A stretch of 64,000 nt of DNA from Bdellovibrio reynosensis (GTDB taxonomy: Bacteria; Bdellovibrionota; Bdellovibrionia; Bdellovibrionales; Bdellovibrionaceae). The stretch's first letter is position 1. Each line of letters opens with the position of its first letter. This document shows positions 1 through 9,967 of the stretch, piece by piece. Position numbers and translations under genes: made by a program. The notes beneath the pieces were generated by a model. The model was not told where the DNA came from. It was given only the letters and a program-made list of their open reading frames with translations, and did not search any database. Location: NCBI RefSeq assembly GCF_022814725.1, contig NZ_CP093442.1:2294001-2358000 (forward strand), given 5' to 3'.

Positions 1-1162
1 TAAACATGTGGCGGTTCCCTGGAAAGATCTTCCAAAGACCTTTAGCAGTTAAAGCTTTCTCTGCGTTTTCATCATTTAGCTCAAAGCTTTCTTTGCTTCC
101 ATCAGCCGACACGTGACTTAAAATATATCTATTTAGAAAGCCCCACTTTTTCCATTTCTCTGCAACCCAGAAAGAAGTGGATTCAGGCTCGCCGAAGACA
201 CTATAATCCTTCTTAAAGCCCAGGGGATGATTGATGGTAATATCCTTAATTGGGCTTTCCGGCACCATCAACGGTTTTAAACTCCATTTTTCATTTCGAT
301 CCAACCAATCACTGATCTTAAAACCGATGAATAGATTTTCAGTCACAAAAAAATCTGAAAATTGTTCTGTCTTGAAATTCATTTCTAAGGGCTTTAAATC
401 CATCTGTTCAGGCTGAACCTTGTAGGCAGCTACATTTCTTGATTCACCCGAAGAATAAGCAAGAATTCCTGACTCAATTCGCACCCGCGCTTTCGTATTC
501 ACGAACTGGTTCTGGCAGCTTTCAACCTTTAATACATTCCCGGTTTCAACACCCATTAATGTATCAGGAGATTTAGGCATCTCTCGAGGAATCAATTCTG
601 ACAAAGAACCAATGTTATAAAATCCCAAGCGTCCTTTGGAATCCCAAAGCACTGCTACTTTTTGATTAAGTCGGGTCAGTTTTGTTTCGTCTTCCCACTT
701 CGCACCACACAGACCCAAACTTGTGTGCATAGCGATCCTTCCGTCTTTAACTGAAACCGGTACTATTCGACCTTGCCCGGTTTTGACGAAAGCCCAATCA
801 TCATAATTGCCGATAAGTTCATAGGTGTTTTCACCCACCGCAGTTAAGTAATTTTCTTTAGTACTTAACGGTTCCAGATAAGGGGTGAAATCAGCGCTAA
901 AAAGAAATTTGCTAACAAGCCACGTGTCTTTTTTGGGATTCAACATCGCGGCTATATATTCACCGTTTTTATCTCTGAATAAATGACTGATTAGTGAGGC
1001 CTCTTTGAATTCACCGTGCTTTTGAATTTTGCAAGACTTTAAAGGTTTCTCTTCAGGCATTTCTTCAAAAAGAATTGTAAATACAAGGATCAAAGCCAAA
1101 AACCCTGCAGCAATTGCTGGGATTTTAATAAACAACGGAAGAGCATTCTTTGAAGTTGTCAC
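1..1162 (-). CDS. Membrane-anchored exported protein of unknown function (3' part beyond window)
   Basis: An open frame of about 387 codons runs from a GTG at 1162 to the left window edge without a stop, so the C-terminus is missing. The GTG overlaps the TGA of the VWA gene in a GTGA arrangement, which indicates translational coupling as the last visible gene of the surface operon. Residues 8-24 form one hydrophobic segment (PLFIKIPAIAAGFLALIL), followed by an acidic and then polar region, so the protein is probably anchored in the inner membrane with its bulk in the periplasm. No catalytic motif or family is recognised. A beta-rich, propeller-like fold is possible from the alternating hydrophobic pattern, but that is a guess. 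Confidence 0.7.
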   Translation of the reverse strand, partial: MTTSKNALPLFIKIPAIAAGFLALILVFTILFEEMPEEKPLKSCKIQKHGEFKEASLISHLFRDKNGEYIAAMLNPKKDTWLVSKFLFSADFTPYLEPLSTKENYLTAVGENTYELIGNYDDWAFVKTGQGRIVPVSVKDGRIAMHTSLGLCGAKWEDETKLTRLNQKVAVLWDSKGRLGFYNIGSLSELIPREMPKSPDTLMGVETGNVLKVESCQNQFVNTKARVRIESGILAYSSGESRNVAAYKVQPEQMDLKPLEMNFKTEQFSDFFVTENLFIGFKISDWLDRNEKWSLKPLMVPESPIKDITINHPLGFKKDYSVFGEPESTSFWVAEKWKKWGFLNRYILSHVSADGSKESFELNDENAEKALTAKGLWKIFPGNRHMF

Positions 1163-2589
1163 TTTTTCACCTTATCGCAGCTAAGCCTTACAAGATCTTT
1201 GTTTGATCCCATGATAACATCTTTAAAAACACAAGATTTGTCGACACGAATTTCGTAAACACCTTTGCCTAACACCACTGGAAAATTGGTCAGATGGTTT
1301 CCTAAAAGCGCGACCTTTCCGTCATACACATAGACCCCACGAACTTTGGGATCATCGACAATAGCGGCCCCCGCTTCTTCAATATTGTAAACATATTCGG
1401 CGTTGGGAATAATCAGGTAGTTATCGATGACTTTTTCAAAAAATGGTTCTCGGTAAAATCGCAAACTCCAGCGTCCTTGCGGCAAGGCGACGCGGACATC
1501 ACTGGTAAATTTTCGCACAGCTTTCTTATTTTTATCTAGAAGCTCAATCTTCATCAACTTTTGCATAAAATTGGCTTGAAAATATCCGTCCCCTTTTACC
1601 CTCAGTGTAATTTTCTTTTTTGCGGGGATTGTGAACTTTTGAAACTTGTATTTTGGCTTTAAGTTTACAATGGCGACGTAATCTCCTGGCGGCACTTCAA
1701 TACCTAGGTTGGCTGGGAACTTCCGATAGATAATATCAGGGGAACTTGCCTTAAATAAAAAAACCGTGGCTTTAGGTTCCGGACTTTCGACAAAAAGATT
1801 CTTATTTGGATTTAACTTCTTATCAAGATCCTGAAAAAGTTCATCCAGCTGTTCTTCATTATCTGCTTGGTTCATATCGCCAATGCAGGCTAATTTTTTT
1901 AAAGTATCCAGCTGATCACGCAGACCAAATGCGACCACAAAGAATTTTATATCAACTGTCGATGCTTTCAACTGCTCAACTGTCTTACACGGATCTTGCC
2001 CACAGGTTTCTTCACCGTCAGTAAAAAGAACAATTCTTTTTGGACCATTGTAATCTTTAAGATCCTTGGTAGCATCGCGAAGTGCAAACGCCAAAGGGGT
2101 CATGCCAACGGGTTCAAAGCCCTTTACCACACCTTCAATAGCGCCCAAATTTCCTGACTTTGGCGGAATTGCTAAAAAGTTATCCTTACAATCTTTTTTT
2201 CTTCTGCCACCAAAAACACGAAGTCCGCTGGCTGCTTTTTCAGTCCACTGAGCCATCAGGTATTTGTTTAAGATTTTCTTTAAAACATATATCTTAGTTT
2301 TTTTACCGGTAAGAATCTGTCCCATGGAACCCGAACTATCGATAACATATTCCACCAATGGCGGAACTTGCTCTTTAAGTTCCTCTGCCGCCACTTCCCC
2401 GGTTAAATTTGCAGGGACATCTATCGGTTTGAAATCCATCTTATCTAAAAGATCCGAAGACTTTAGTTGAATAATTCCCTGCGGATCCACTGGTTCATCG
2501 ACAGCGGGAATGTTTGCATCTGAGCCTTCTTGTGCAAAAGCCACTGGAATAAAAGACAATAGAAGAGGAATAATGAACCATGATTTCAT
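1159..2589 (-). CDS. Exported von Willebrand factor A (VWA) domain protein
   Basis: 476 residues with a Sec signal peptide (about 1-20, cleavage after VAFAQ or nearby). A VWA domain spans about 77-260. The metal-ion-dependent adhesion site is complete: D84-x-S86-x-S88 in DSSGSMG, a Thr in GMTPLAFAL near 163, and an Asp in FTDGEETCG near 190. VWA domains with a MIDAS bind protein ligands through a divalent metal. The remaining 200 residues are beta-rich and unrecognised. The start ATG overlaps the stop of the upstream gene by 4 bases (ATGA). Its neighbours are FG-GAP lipoproteins, so it may be the partner of their beta-propellers. The periplasmic or surface location is inferred from the signal peptide. 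Confidence 0.85.
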   Translation of the reverse strand: MKSWFIIPLLLSFIPVAFAQEGSDANIPAVDEPVDPQGIIQLKSSDLLDKMDFKPIDVPANLTGEVAAEELKEQVPPLVEYVIDSSGSMGQILTGKKTKIYVLKKILNKYLMAQWTEKAASGLRVFGGRRKKDCKDNFLAIPPKSGNLGAIEGVVKGFEPVGMTPLAFALRDATKDLKDYNGPKRIVLFTDGEETCGQDPCKTVEQLKASTVDIKFFVVAFGLRDQLDTLKKLACIGDMNQADNEEQLDELFQDLDKKLNPNKNLFVESPEPKATVFLFKASSPDIIYRKFPANLGIEVPPGDYVAIVNLKPKYKFQKFTIPAKKKITLRVKGDGYFQANFMQKLMKIELLDKNKKAVRKFTSDVRVALPQGRWSLRFYREPFFEKVIDNYLIIPNAEYVYNIEEAGAAIVDDPKVRGVYVYDGKVALLGNHLTNFPVVLGKGVYEIRVDKSCVFKDVIMGSNKDLVRLSCDKVKK

Positions 2590-3764
2590 CGCGGTTTTAA
2601 TGCCTTTCCAATATAGTCATCCATTCGCAATCCCAAGGTCAGCTTAATGAAGTTTTGAGTTTCATTATACGTTTGCCCCTCTGGAATTTGCGTGAATCCA
2701 TCCACCGGATCAACGGTAGGACCACTAAAGCTGAACTGGCTTTGATTGACTCCGGTGCTTAGATCCAAAGACCATCTTTTGAAAAACGGAATGAAGCGTA
2801 AATGAAATAAAAATATCACACCCGCCTTCATTTCAAGGGCTGTCCCCGATCCACTGTCACCGCGAGTGACGCCTGTGTCTTTCACGGTATAAGAAGGAAA
2901 GTACGCGAGTTCAAAATAAGTTTTATTAAGTGACCAATCAAATCTTTGAATGGATTTAAAAAGATTGTCATTAAAAAGATAATGGAAGTTCGTCCCGAAT
3001 CCCATGCCTGAAGCAGAAGAAGACATCACGTATTCATCATCATTTTCTGTAGTAAAAGTAGAATTCTTGGAAATTAATTTTAATGTGGGACGCAGTTCTT
3101 TCCAGATAGGTAAGAAACGGTAATGAATGGCTAAGGAGCTTTCCTTATAACTGGTAGCCTTTGAAACTCGATTATAGGATTTCACAGGAACGTTGCCACC
3201 AGCGGCCTCGTATTCAATTCCGTAGCGCCAGACAAAATCAAAGTACCAAAGAAAGTGCGTAGATACGAAATCGTTGTTAAATATTTTATATTGGTTTGCG
3301 CTGTTGGGTGATTGACTTTCAAATTTCCCTTGATAGGGACCAAAATCCAAAACCATATACCCTGGTTCATAGGGATCCGGAACATCCTCACGAATTTCTG
3401 GAGACTTGTCAGGAGGAGGCTCGTCAAAAACTTGTGGATTTAACTTTGCTAAGGAAACAACAAGGTCTTTTGCTTTTGGGAACTTCGTGACCGAAGCGCC
3501 ATCCAGTAAGATCAACAGCTCATTATTTTGGATGTTTTCAACACTTCCCCGAGCGATGACTTCGATGTTGTCTTCAGAGGGTCTTACAACAACAACGAGC
3601 TCGCCAACTTTAATAAGTTTGTTATTCGGAATGACCGCGACATCATCCATCATTCGACGGATAGGAACAGCATTTTTCTTAATAAAAGAGGTGTCCGTTA
3701 TGGGATTTGCAACGGCGGTGAAACTTAAAAAAATAAGAATGAAAATACAAAGAAGAGGCCTCAC
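2586..3764 (-). CDS. Exported protein, probable outer-membrane beta-barrel
   Basis: 392 residues with an N-terminal signal peptide (hydrophobic 4-18, cleavage near AVANP). The first 130 residues contain a short beta-rich module with the phrase GELVVVVRPSED, which suggests a small binding domain. From about residue 140 the sequence alternates aromatic and polar residues (for example FLWYFDFVWRYGIEYE), as in outer-membrane beta-barrels, and ends in a basic tail rather than the usual terminal aromatic residue. It is translationally coupled to the VWA gene downstream (ATGA overlap) and lies 42 bases after the giant lipoprotein gene. It could anchor or export the neighbouring lipoproteins. No named family was recognised. 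Confidence 0.65.
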   Translation of the reverse strand: MRPLLCIFILIFLSFTAVANPITDTSFIKKNAVPIRRMMDDVAVIPNNKLIKVGELVVVVRPSEDNIEVIARGSVENIQNNELLILLDGASVTKFPKAKDLVVSLAKLNPQVFDEPPPDKSPEIREDVPDPYEPGYMVLDFGPYQGKFESQSPNSANQYKIFNNDFVSTHFLWYFDFVWRYGIEYEAAGGNVPVKSYNRVSKATSYKESSLAIHYRFLPIWKELRPTLKLISKNSTFTTENDDEYVMSSSASGMGFGTNFHYLFNDNLFKSIQRFDWSLNKTYFELAYFPSYTVKDTGVTRGDSGSGTALEMKAGVIFLFHLRFIPFFKRWSLDLSTGVNQSQFSFSGPTVDPVDGFTQIPEGQTYNETQNFIKLTLGLRMDDYIGKALKPR

Positions 3765-3806
3765 TGTTTAATGGTATGAGGCCCCTATGAAAGAAACAAT
3801 GTGAAA

Positions 3807-6800
3807 TTAGCGAGCTTTGAAAATTCGGCCCTTGCCGCGACTGACAAGAACAAGTTGCCCTGAAGAATATGCGATAATACTATCCACAGGGTCTTGAACG
3901 GAATTTGTGTACACATTGAAATTTGTTAAATCAATAGTGAACACTTGGTTTGAATCGCGCATTGTGCCGATCACCAGACGATCGTCTGCTTTGACCACCA
4001 AACGTTTGCCTGCGCCCGGCACGTCAAATGGTGATGAACTAATTTCATTCACTCCCACAAATTGAATATCGCCAACAACCGGTGTTGTTGCACCGCTATC
4101 AGGGAAGGTCGCAACACCACCCGTTCCAGATAACAAAATGATCACACGATTGGTAACCGGATCAATGGCAATATCGGTGGGCTTACAATCTTCGTGGGCG
4201 GGCACACCGTCATAAATCGGCATTGATGATAGTAGTACAGCAGCTGCCCCTGAACGAAGTGGTGCGACATTAAAGACATAAATTTTATGCGCAATCGATG
4301 GTGCAGTTTGCTGGGTTGTTACGTACAGTCGATCTATCGCACGGTTTAATGCCATTCCAGAGACTTTTTCAGTACCGAAATTTCTAATCAGCACTGGCGT
4401 CGCTGGAGTCAAATAGTCGTAATAAAGTTTATCACGGGCATCATTAGCAAAAAACACGTATAACGAATCCATTGATGCTGTTAAGCGATCATCAGAGCTA
4501 GCGTCACTTGTATAAAGCTGCAATGGACAATCACCGGTACATTTATTACCGCTGCTTAAAGCTAAGGTGGTAAAATCTGTGGCTGGGATACGTAAGGCTT
4601 CAGTAGTAACTCCGAACGGACCCGCTCTAGGAACTTGCGAAGTTAAGATAACATCAAAAGTAGTTCCAGTGGGTACTATCGCCATTCGATCCGTTTTAGT
4701 TCCGCTTAACCATGGCAAGTCCTCAAAGAAGTTCCACGGTGGATTTGACAGCGAACCATTTGGCTTAGTTACAGTGCCGTTTACAATCAACAAGTCCCAA
4801 AGGAAATGTTTCACGAAGACGCCAATCTTATAACTTCCAGAAAAGATAAGATGATCCATGGAATCCGTTCCTAGTGTTGTCGAGTGGGCGACTTCTGCAA
4901 GCCAGCTTAACTCATACGGATTTTGCGATGGTAAGCTTTGTGGGCGCGCGGTGAAAATATCAAAAAGCGTTTCACCCAATAAATAAGTATTTCTGATACG
5001 AATATTCCAGGTGCGGGAAGTCATGAAGTTTCCATCTGTCACTTCAACGCGGATTTTATATTCTCCTACTTTTAGTGGACCCGTTCCATCTGGATCTGCA
5101 GAACCATCCGTATCAGAAGGCTTAAATGAGTAGGTTGAGCCTTCGTCCGATTTTAATTCGTCATTTACATACCAACGATAAAATAACGTGTCGTTTGGAT
5201 TTGGATCCGATGCAGTCACCGATAAATTTAATAATTCCTTTTCCGCTACTAAAACATCAGTGGTTGCTGGTAACACTGCAGATATAACCGGTGACTCTTC
5301 AAATGGAGTTAAAGGATTTTGAACTTTCAAATAGAAGTGCGCGATATCTGAATCGCCAGTCACTGTATCTCGGACCTTAACGCGCACTAGGTTTCCTACT
5401 CCGTCCACAGGTGTGATGTCCCCTGGGTAGGCAGGATTCCAAGTGATGATACCTTTCTGCGCGTCGATACACATTCCATTAGCTTCACCGCAAGCCCGTG
5501 GCGAGTTTAACAGTGTATATTCTAATGGATTTTTTTGCGAATTATTAGCGATCACTTCATAGCGGAAGGGGTTGCTAGCCATGTTCGCTGATGTATGAGG
5601 CATAAAGTGAACTGGTACATTTGAGATGTTCACTCTTGGGCTTTCTAAGAATACTGGTGAAATAATTTTAAACCGTAACGGAGTCGCACTGACAGCCCGT
5701 GATAATGCCAATCCATCACGATTCGTATCGCCATTATCATTAACAAAGATTTCAGCAGAAAACTCGCCGATATGATTTCTTTGAGGACACCATTCTAAAC
5801 GGTATTTTTGTTTTAGAACGCCATTTTCCACTTCCGTGGGCCCAATCGCACTTAATTTTGGAACTGCTAAGTCTGCAATGACAGCTCCGCCACTTGAACA
5901 CTGTGTGATCGACATATTTTTCTGATAGCCAGGCTCAAAGGTCGTAAGCTCTTCTGCCCAGTATGCTGAAGTCGCATGACACACAAATGGATCTGCCGAG
6001 GCACCATCTAAAGTGGGATGCAATACTGTATTAGAGTTTGAATCCCGACATAATGTTAGTTTTGTCGCAAAAGTTCCCGCATCAGGAATGTAGGCATCAT
6101 TGTCATAAAGATAAAAATCTTTAGTAAAATATGTATCAGCATAAATAGTGAACTTATTGTCGGTAGCGATGGCACCAATAGTTGGCACCTGGTTATTATT
6201 GATCACTTTTATTTTATAATACGCGTAAGTAAACGTTTGCGCGTCAGGCATGGTCTTAGCATCATAAACTTTTACTTTGATAACAAAACCGTCATTGCCA
6301 GCAAATTTTTTCGCGTCTGCATCCGTTGGCTTCCAGACGATCTTGGCCGTTGTTTTACTTCCTGATGAAGCCGTCAGATTTTCACGCTTTTCAATATCAA
6401 TTTTTAAACCTGCTGGGGTTGGACGCCAAGTGGACGTCTTTACATCCCATACTTGAGAATCCAAATCAAAGTTGACGGTTTTTAACTCGCCACCTTTATC
6501 TGTGTCTTTTACATAAATACTATAAAAAGATTCCGTGTTTTCACTGTACTCTCCGACATAGATCGGATTTGTGTGAACAGTTCCAACTCCACCACCATAC
6601 GCGTTGAATGCGGAATCTGTTATGATAGGCGTATCATTCACTTCTTTTACATAAAGAGTTAAATTCGTTGATGAAGTTGCACTTCCTCCGTAAGCAAAAT
6701 GCTCTCTTATGGTCATCTTAAAGCTAAATGTGCCAGAGTAGTCATTCACGTGCGGAACGTAGCGCATATAACATTTTGCACTTTTAAAAAAGAATCTCCA

Positions 6801-9800
6801 AGCGACCGCCGGTGGATTCACGTTACACGCCGTACAAGCAGCAGCAAAGGCCCCCGGTTCGCGACAAAATTTATATGTTCCTGACGGTGCCGTCCCTTGC
6901 GCGACGACATCAAAGCTATAGTAATCGACGCTGTCTTTGGGATACCAATACTCATCTAAACTTAATAACGGAACTGGGATAGCTTGCGATGAATCTGAAA
7001 CTTCAATTAGGCCACCGGTTAAATTCACTCCTTCAGAAGCCTCAATCACCGGAGTTGAAATTAAGCGCGTCGGATTGTTTGAATCAGTGAAGCGTACTGT
7101 GATCACTCTTGAGTTCGCGTAAGGGGTCGAGGTTGTTTGCGCCAAGTTATCAATACGGCGAACCCAGATGTTTTTTAAAGTTTCGCCTGCGTTCATGATT
7201 AAAGCTTCCGCTAACTCATATCTCGTCATGTTCGCAGTGCGAAGCACAGTTCCCACAGGCAAAGTAAATGACGTCGCCGATGATGTGCGAGTAAATCTAA
7301 CTTTACCTTCGTGAACTATGATTGCCGTGTTTGTAACTTTTAAGGTCGTCGCTTCAGGTGGCAGAGCTGCATCAAATAATGTGATCGAATTCGCGGGAGC
7401 TCGATATCCATCTAGGCCACGAATTCTTAAAAGTTTATTTATCGTCGAAGCCGCTGTGCCAGGATTTCCTTTGCTTTCATTAAAGTCTATAAGGCCAGAA
7501 ACAGTTCTAGCAGTCATTGCAGGGCCAGCTATCACAGCACCTAAATTTAAAAGCTTATCGGCAGTCAAATTTAAAGTTCTTCGCCATACAGGCACTTTCA
7601 TTTCTGATGCACCAGCTGCTGCAGCAAAAGTAAAATCTGTCGGCACTTCGAATTCTATGCTTGGGTTGTTATTCGTTTTAACTATTGTGCCTCTTGGAAT
7701 CGCGACGGCACCGCCAGCAACCGTACGATAGAATGTCACAAGTCCGCGATCATCAATATTAGCTTCATTTTTAACTTTTAAATTGGCATCGCTCAATGCG
7801 GGAGTAATTAGATTCACGTTATTCACTGTGGCCGTGCGGTTTTTGCCTTTCACCGGCACGTAAATATCTAGATCGCCTGGTTCTACGGTCACGGCATTCA
7901 TAGTCTCAAATTCCATGACATAACCATTTTCAGCAACAGTTGAAGATAAAACAAAACCTTTAGGAATTGTCCTGTTCGCCGTATCTTCAGTCAGACGCGA
8001 AAACTTGACGTAACCTGCAATTCCGCCTGCGTTTGTCTCTGTGTTATAGTGAGTTCTAAAACACATTGTTGCCGCATTTTTACGGAATGTTGGTTCTGAC
8101 ATCGTAATATTACGTTTTAAAGTAATCGGCTGACCCGCAGTACAATCTTCAATATGTTTAAGCGCATCTAAAGAATTGTTACTAACAAAGCCATAGTACT
8201 CTATCCAAACCGGGTCCCCGTCGCGGTCAGAGCTACTGAAGTTACCCTTATTATTGGGATTCAACTCATTCAGGCTTAAAAGGAAATCCGTCGCTACTAG
8301 ACAAGGCTTTGTATTTCTGTTTTCGGCTGTCAAAGATAAGCTAATCGGTGGAGTTACTCCACCATGATTATCCCTTAAACTGACGATGAAAGTTCCCTTT
8401 AATAAAGCATGGGTCGGCTTCCACATGAAAGTTTGACGGATACGATCGGCTAAAACTACGGGATCCCCGACTTTACTAATATTGGAGTTAAGATTTCCGC
8501 CAGTAGTAAAAGTAATCTGATCTGGTGGGTTTGACGGGATATCCGCGACATTATCGGGATCTTGAAAGTCTAAATAAAATTGATATGGAGCAAGTCCATC
8601 CGTACTTTGCAAAGCGCAGTAGTCAAATTCAACAGCGGCATCAGCAATTGGATTAACTCCACCCAATAGGATCGGTGACTTGTTACTGTCACTTACACTG
8701 ACTGCAAGAGTCGCCATTGTTAACCCGGCATTATCATCTAATAACTCTAAAATAATTGAATTTGATTTTTTGCGCGCGTCTTCATTGTTCGGAGTCCAGC
8801 GAACTTGGATCTGATTTTTTCCGGTAATTTCAACAGGGGCTGCTTGACCGTCGATGTAAACTGGATTTGAACCTGTAAGGGCATCAACTTTTAATTTTAT
8901 ACCATCACCATCTGGATCGCTGTAAGAAACACTGCAAGTCCACTCTTCATTTTCTAAAGCACTTAATGTACATGAATGGGAAAATACGGGACGACGATTT
9001 ACGTTTTCAACGAAAACTGGCCAGTCTACCCGGGCAATTTTACCGCCATCAGAAACCAACACGCTTAGTTCATAGTTATCCGCTTTGCCATCTTCATAAG
9101 ATGGTTTAATGCGAGCGACACCTTCTTTAGCATCCACCAATGCGTCATCCCACATCCACGCATAAAACACTTGATCCCCATCGGGATCACGGGCAGTCGC
9201 TTTGACTTCTAAAACTTTTTCTTCCTGAACACGTTGCTGAACTACGCGAGTGGTTGATTTATCATCTAAGATTGGAGCACGATTTAGAATTCCGAAAGGG
9301 TATGGTTCTGATAAAACATCACCATCAGTATTAAAATCATAATTCAGGCTGAATTTTTTTAGGAAAGTCAAAAAGCTGGCGTCATTAGAAAGGCCATTTC
9401 TTAAAAAACGATACAAATGATCAGGATTGTAATTTTGATCGATTCCAAATAAGGCCATTCTTGAAGACTTGAATTTTTCAATCTCTACTAGAATTTCACT
9501 TACTTCAGAAGCTGTGAAAGTAGCAAGATCCCGATCTGGATAGGAAGACAGAAGATTATAAACTAAGGTTGTCTCTAGGGTCGGCTTAATAATTTGTTCT
9601 GGATAAACTAGTGCAAACCACGGCGTGGTTCTATATTCCATGACGATTTTCGCGACTAGGGCTCCGCTGGGCTCAAGGCCTTTGGGCATAATCTGTTTAA
9701 TCAAACTTGGTTTGTTGTCAGTCGTAAGATCTAAAAGATTTTTTGTTTTCTTATCTGCTTGAACAAATTCAGTTAGATACAAAGAATATTTATTGTCACT

Positions 9801-9938
9801 GACTTTGTTCACCGTGGAAACATCAAGTTGAATGAGTCCGCCCGGAGGAATGACGATTTCACTCGACTTCCCCGATTCCTCTAGACACCCTGTTGTCGAC
9901 AGGGCTAATAAGAGTACGACCACCCATTTTCTTAACAT
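3807..9938 (-). CDS. Giant Ig/cadherin-like lipoprotein with C-terminal propeller-like region
   Basis: 2043 residues from the ATG at 9938. An in-frame GTG at 9968 is longer but leaves the signal peptide buried; the ATG is preceded by GGGGG at 11 bases. Residues 1-18 form a lipoprotein signal with lipobox STTGC. From about 230 to 1700 there are many Ig/cadherin-like repeats marked by DPDGD, DSDG-like and NxxP strands (SYSDPDGDGIKLKV, TASDPNPNDTLFYRWYV), typical of calcium-binding surface adhesins. The last 300 residues carry short repeats such as IDPVTNRVIIL, resembling a YVTN/WD-type propeller. It is the third gene of the minus-strand surface operon, directly after two FG-GAP lipoproteins. 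The adhesive role is inferred from architecture. Confidence 0.8.
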   Translation of the reverse strand: MLRKWVVVLLLALSTTGCLEESGKSSEIVIPPGGLIQLDVSTVNKVSDNKYSLYLTEFVQADKKTKNLLDLTTDNKPSLIKQIMPKGLEPSGALVAKIVMEYRTTPWFALVYPEQIIKPTLETTLVYNLLSSYPDRDLATFTASEVSEILVEIEKFKSSRMALFGIDQNYNPDHLYRFLRNGLSNDASFLTFLKKFSLNYDFNTDGDVLSEPYPFGILNRAPILDDKSTTRVVQQRVQEEKVLEVKATARDPDGDQVFYAWMWDDALVDAKEGVARIKPSYEDGKADNYELSVLVSDGGKIARVDWPVFVENVNRRPVFSHSCTLSALENEEWTCSVSYSDPDGDGIKLKVDALTGSNPVYIDGQAAPVEITGKNQIQVRWTPNNEDARKKSNSIILELLDDNAGLTMATLAVSVSDSNKSPILLGGVNPIADAAVEFDYCALQSTDGLAPYQFYLDFQDPDNVADIPSNPPDQITFTTGGNLNSNISKVGDPVVLADRIRQTFMWKPTHALLKGTFIVSLRDNHGGVTPPISLSLTAENRNTKPCLVATDFLLSLNELNPNNKGNFSSSDRDGDPVWIEYYGFVSNNSLDALKHIEDCTAGQPITLKRNITMSEPTFRKNAATMCFRTHYNTETNAGGIAGYVKFSRLTEDTANRTIPKGFVLSSTVAENGYVMEFETMNAVTVEPGDLDIYVPVKGKNRTATVNNVNLITPALSDANLKVKNEANIDDRGLVTFYRTVAGGAVAIPRGTIVKTNNNPSIEFEVPTDFTFAAAAGASEMKVPVWRRTLNLTADKLLNLGAVIAGPAMTARTVSGLIDFNESKGNPGTAASTINKLLRIRGLDGYRAPANSITLFDAALPPEATTLKVTNTAIIVHEGKVRFTRTSSATSFTLPVGTVLRTANMTRYELAEALIMNAGETLKNIWVRRIDNLAQTTSTPYANSRVITVRFTDSNNPTRLISTPVIEASEGVNLTGGLIEVSDSSQAIPVPLLSLDEYWYPKDSVDYYSFDVVAQGTAPSGTYKFCREPGAFAAACTACNVNPPAVAWRFFFKSAKCYMRYVPHVNDYSGTFSFKMTIREHFAYGGSATSSTNLTLYVKEVNDTPIITDSAFNAYGGGVGTVHTNPIYVGEYSENTESFYSIYVKDTDKGGELKTVNFDLDSQVWDVKTSTWRPTPAGLKIDIEKRENLTASSGSKTTAKIVWKPTDADAKKFAGNDGFVIKVKVYDAKTMPDAQTFTYAYYKIKVINNNQVPTIGAIATDNKFTIYADTYFTKDFYLYDNDAYIPDAGTFATKLTLCRDSNSNTVLHPTLDGASADPFVCHATSAYWAEELTTFEPGYQKNMSITQCSSGGAVIADLAVPKLSAIGPTEVENGVLKQKYRLEWCPQRNHIGEFSAEIFVNDNGDTNRDGLALSRAVSATPLRFKIISPVFLESPRVNISNVPVHFMPHTSANMASNPFRYEVIANNSQKNPLEYTLLNSPRACGEANGMCIDAQKGIITWNPAYPGDITPVDGVGNLVRVKVRDTVTGDSDIAHFYLKVQNPLTPFEESPVISAVLPATTDVLVAEKELLNLSVTASDPNPNDTLFYRWYVNDELKSDEGSTYSFKPSDTDGSADPDGTGPLKVGEYKIRVEVTDGNFMTSRTWNIRIRNTYLLGETLFDIFTARPQSLPSQNPYELSWLAEVAHSTTLGTDSMDHLIFSGSYKIGVFVKHFLWDLLIVNGTVTKPNGSLSNPPWNFFEDLPWLSGTKTDRMAIVPTGTTFDVILTSQVPRAGPFGVTTEALRIPATDFTTLALSSGNKCTGDCPLQLYTSDASSDDRLTASMDSLYVFFANDARDKLYYDYLTPATPVLIRNFGTEKVSGMALNRAIDRLYVTTQQTAPSIAHKIYVFNVAPLRSGAAAVLLSSMPIYDGVPAHEDCKPTDIAIDPVTNRVIILLSGTGGVATFPDSGATTPVVGDIQFVGVNEISSSPFDVPGAGKRLVVKADDRLVIGTMRDSNQVFTIDLTNFNVYTNSVQDPVDSIIAYSSGQLVLVSRGKGRIFKAR

Positions 9939-9967
9939 AAACTTGTAATCCCCCAAGTAACGTTCCA

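Noticed and set aside
231-416. 61-codon plus-strand open frame near the left edge
   Set aside because: It lies antisense within the long minus-strand frame 1-1162, has no Shine-Dalgarno and looks like a frame shadow.
7318-7731. 137-codon plus-strand open frame
   Set aside because: It is antisense to the giant lipoprotein gene; its hydrophobic residues follow from the coding strand's Asp/Asn/Thr-rich composition, and no start signal is present.
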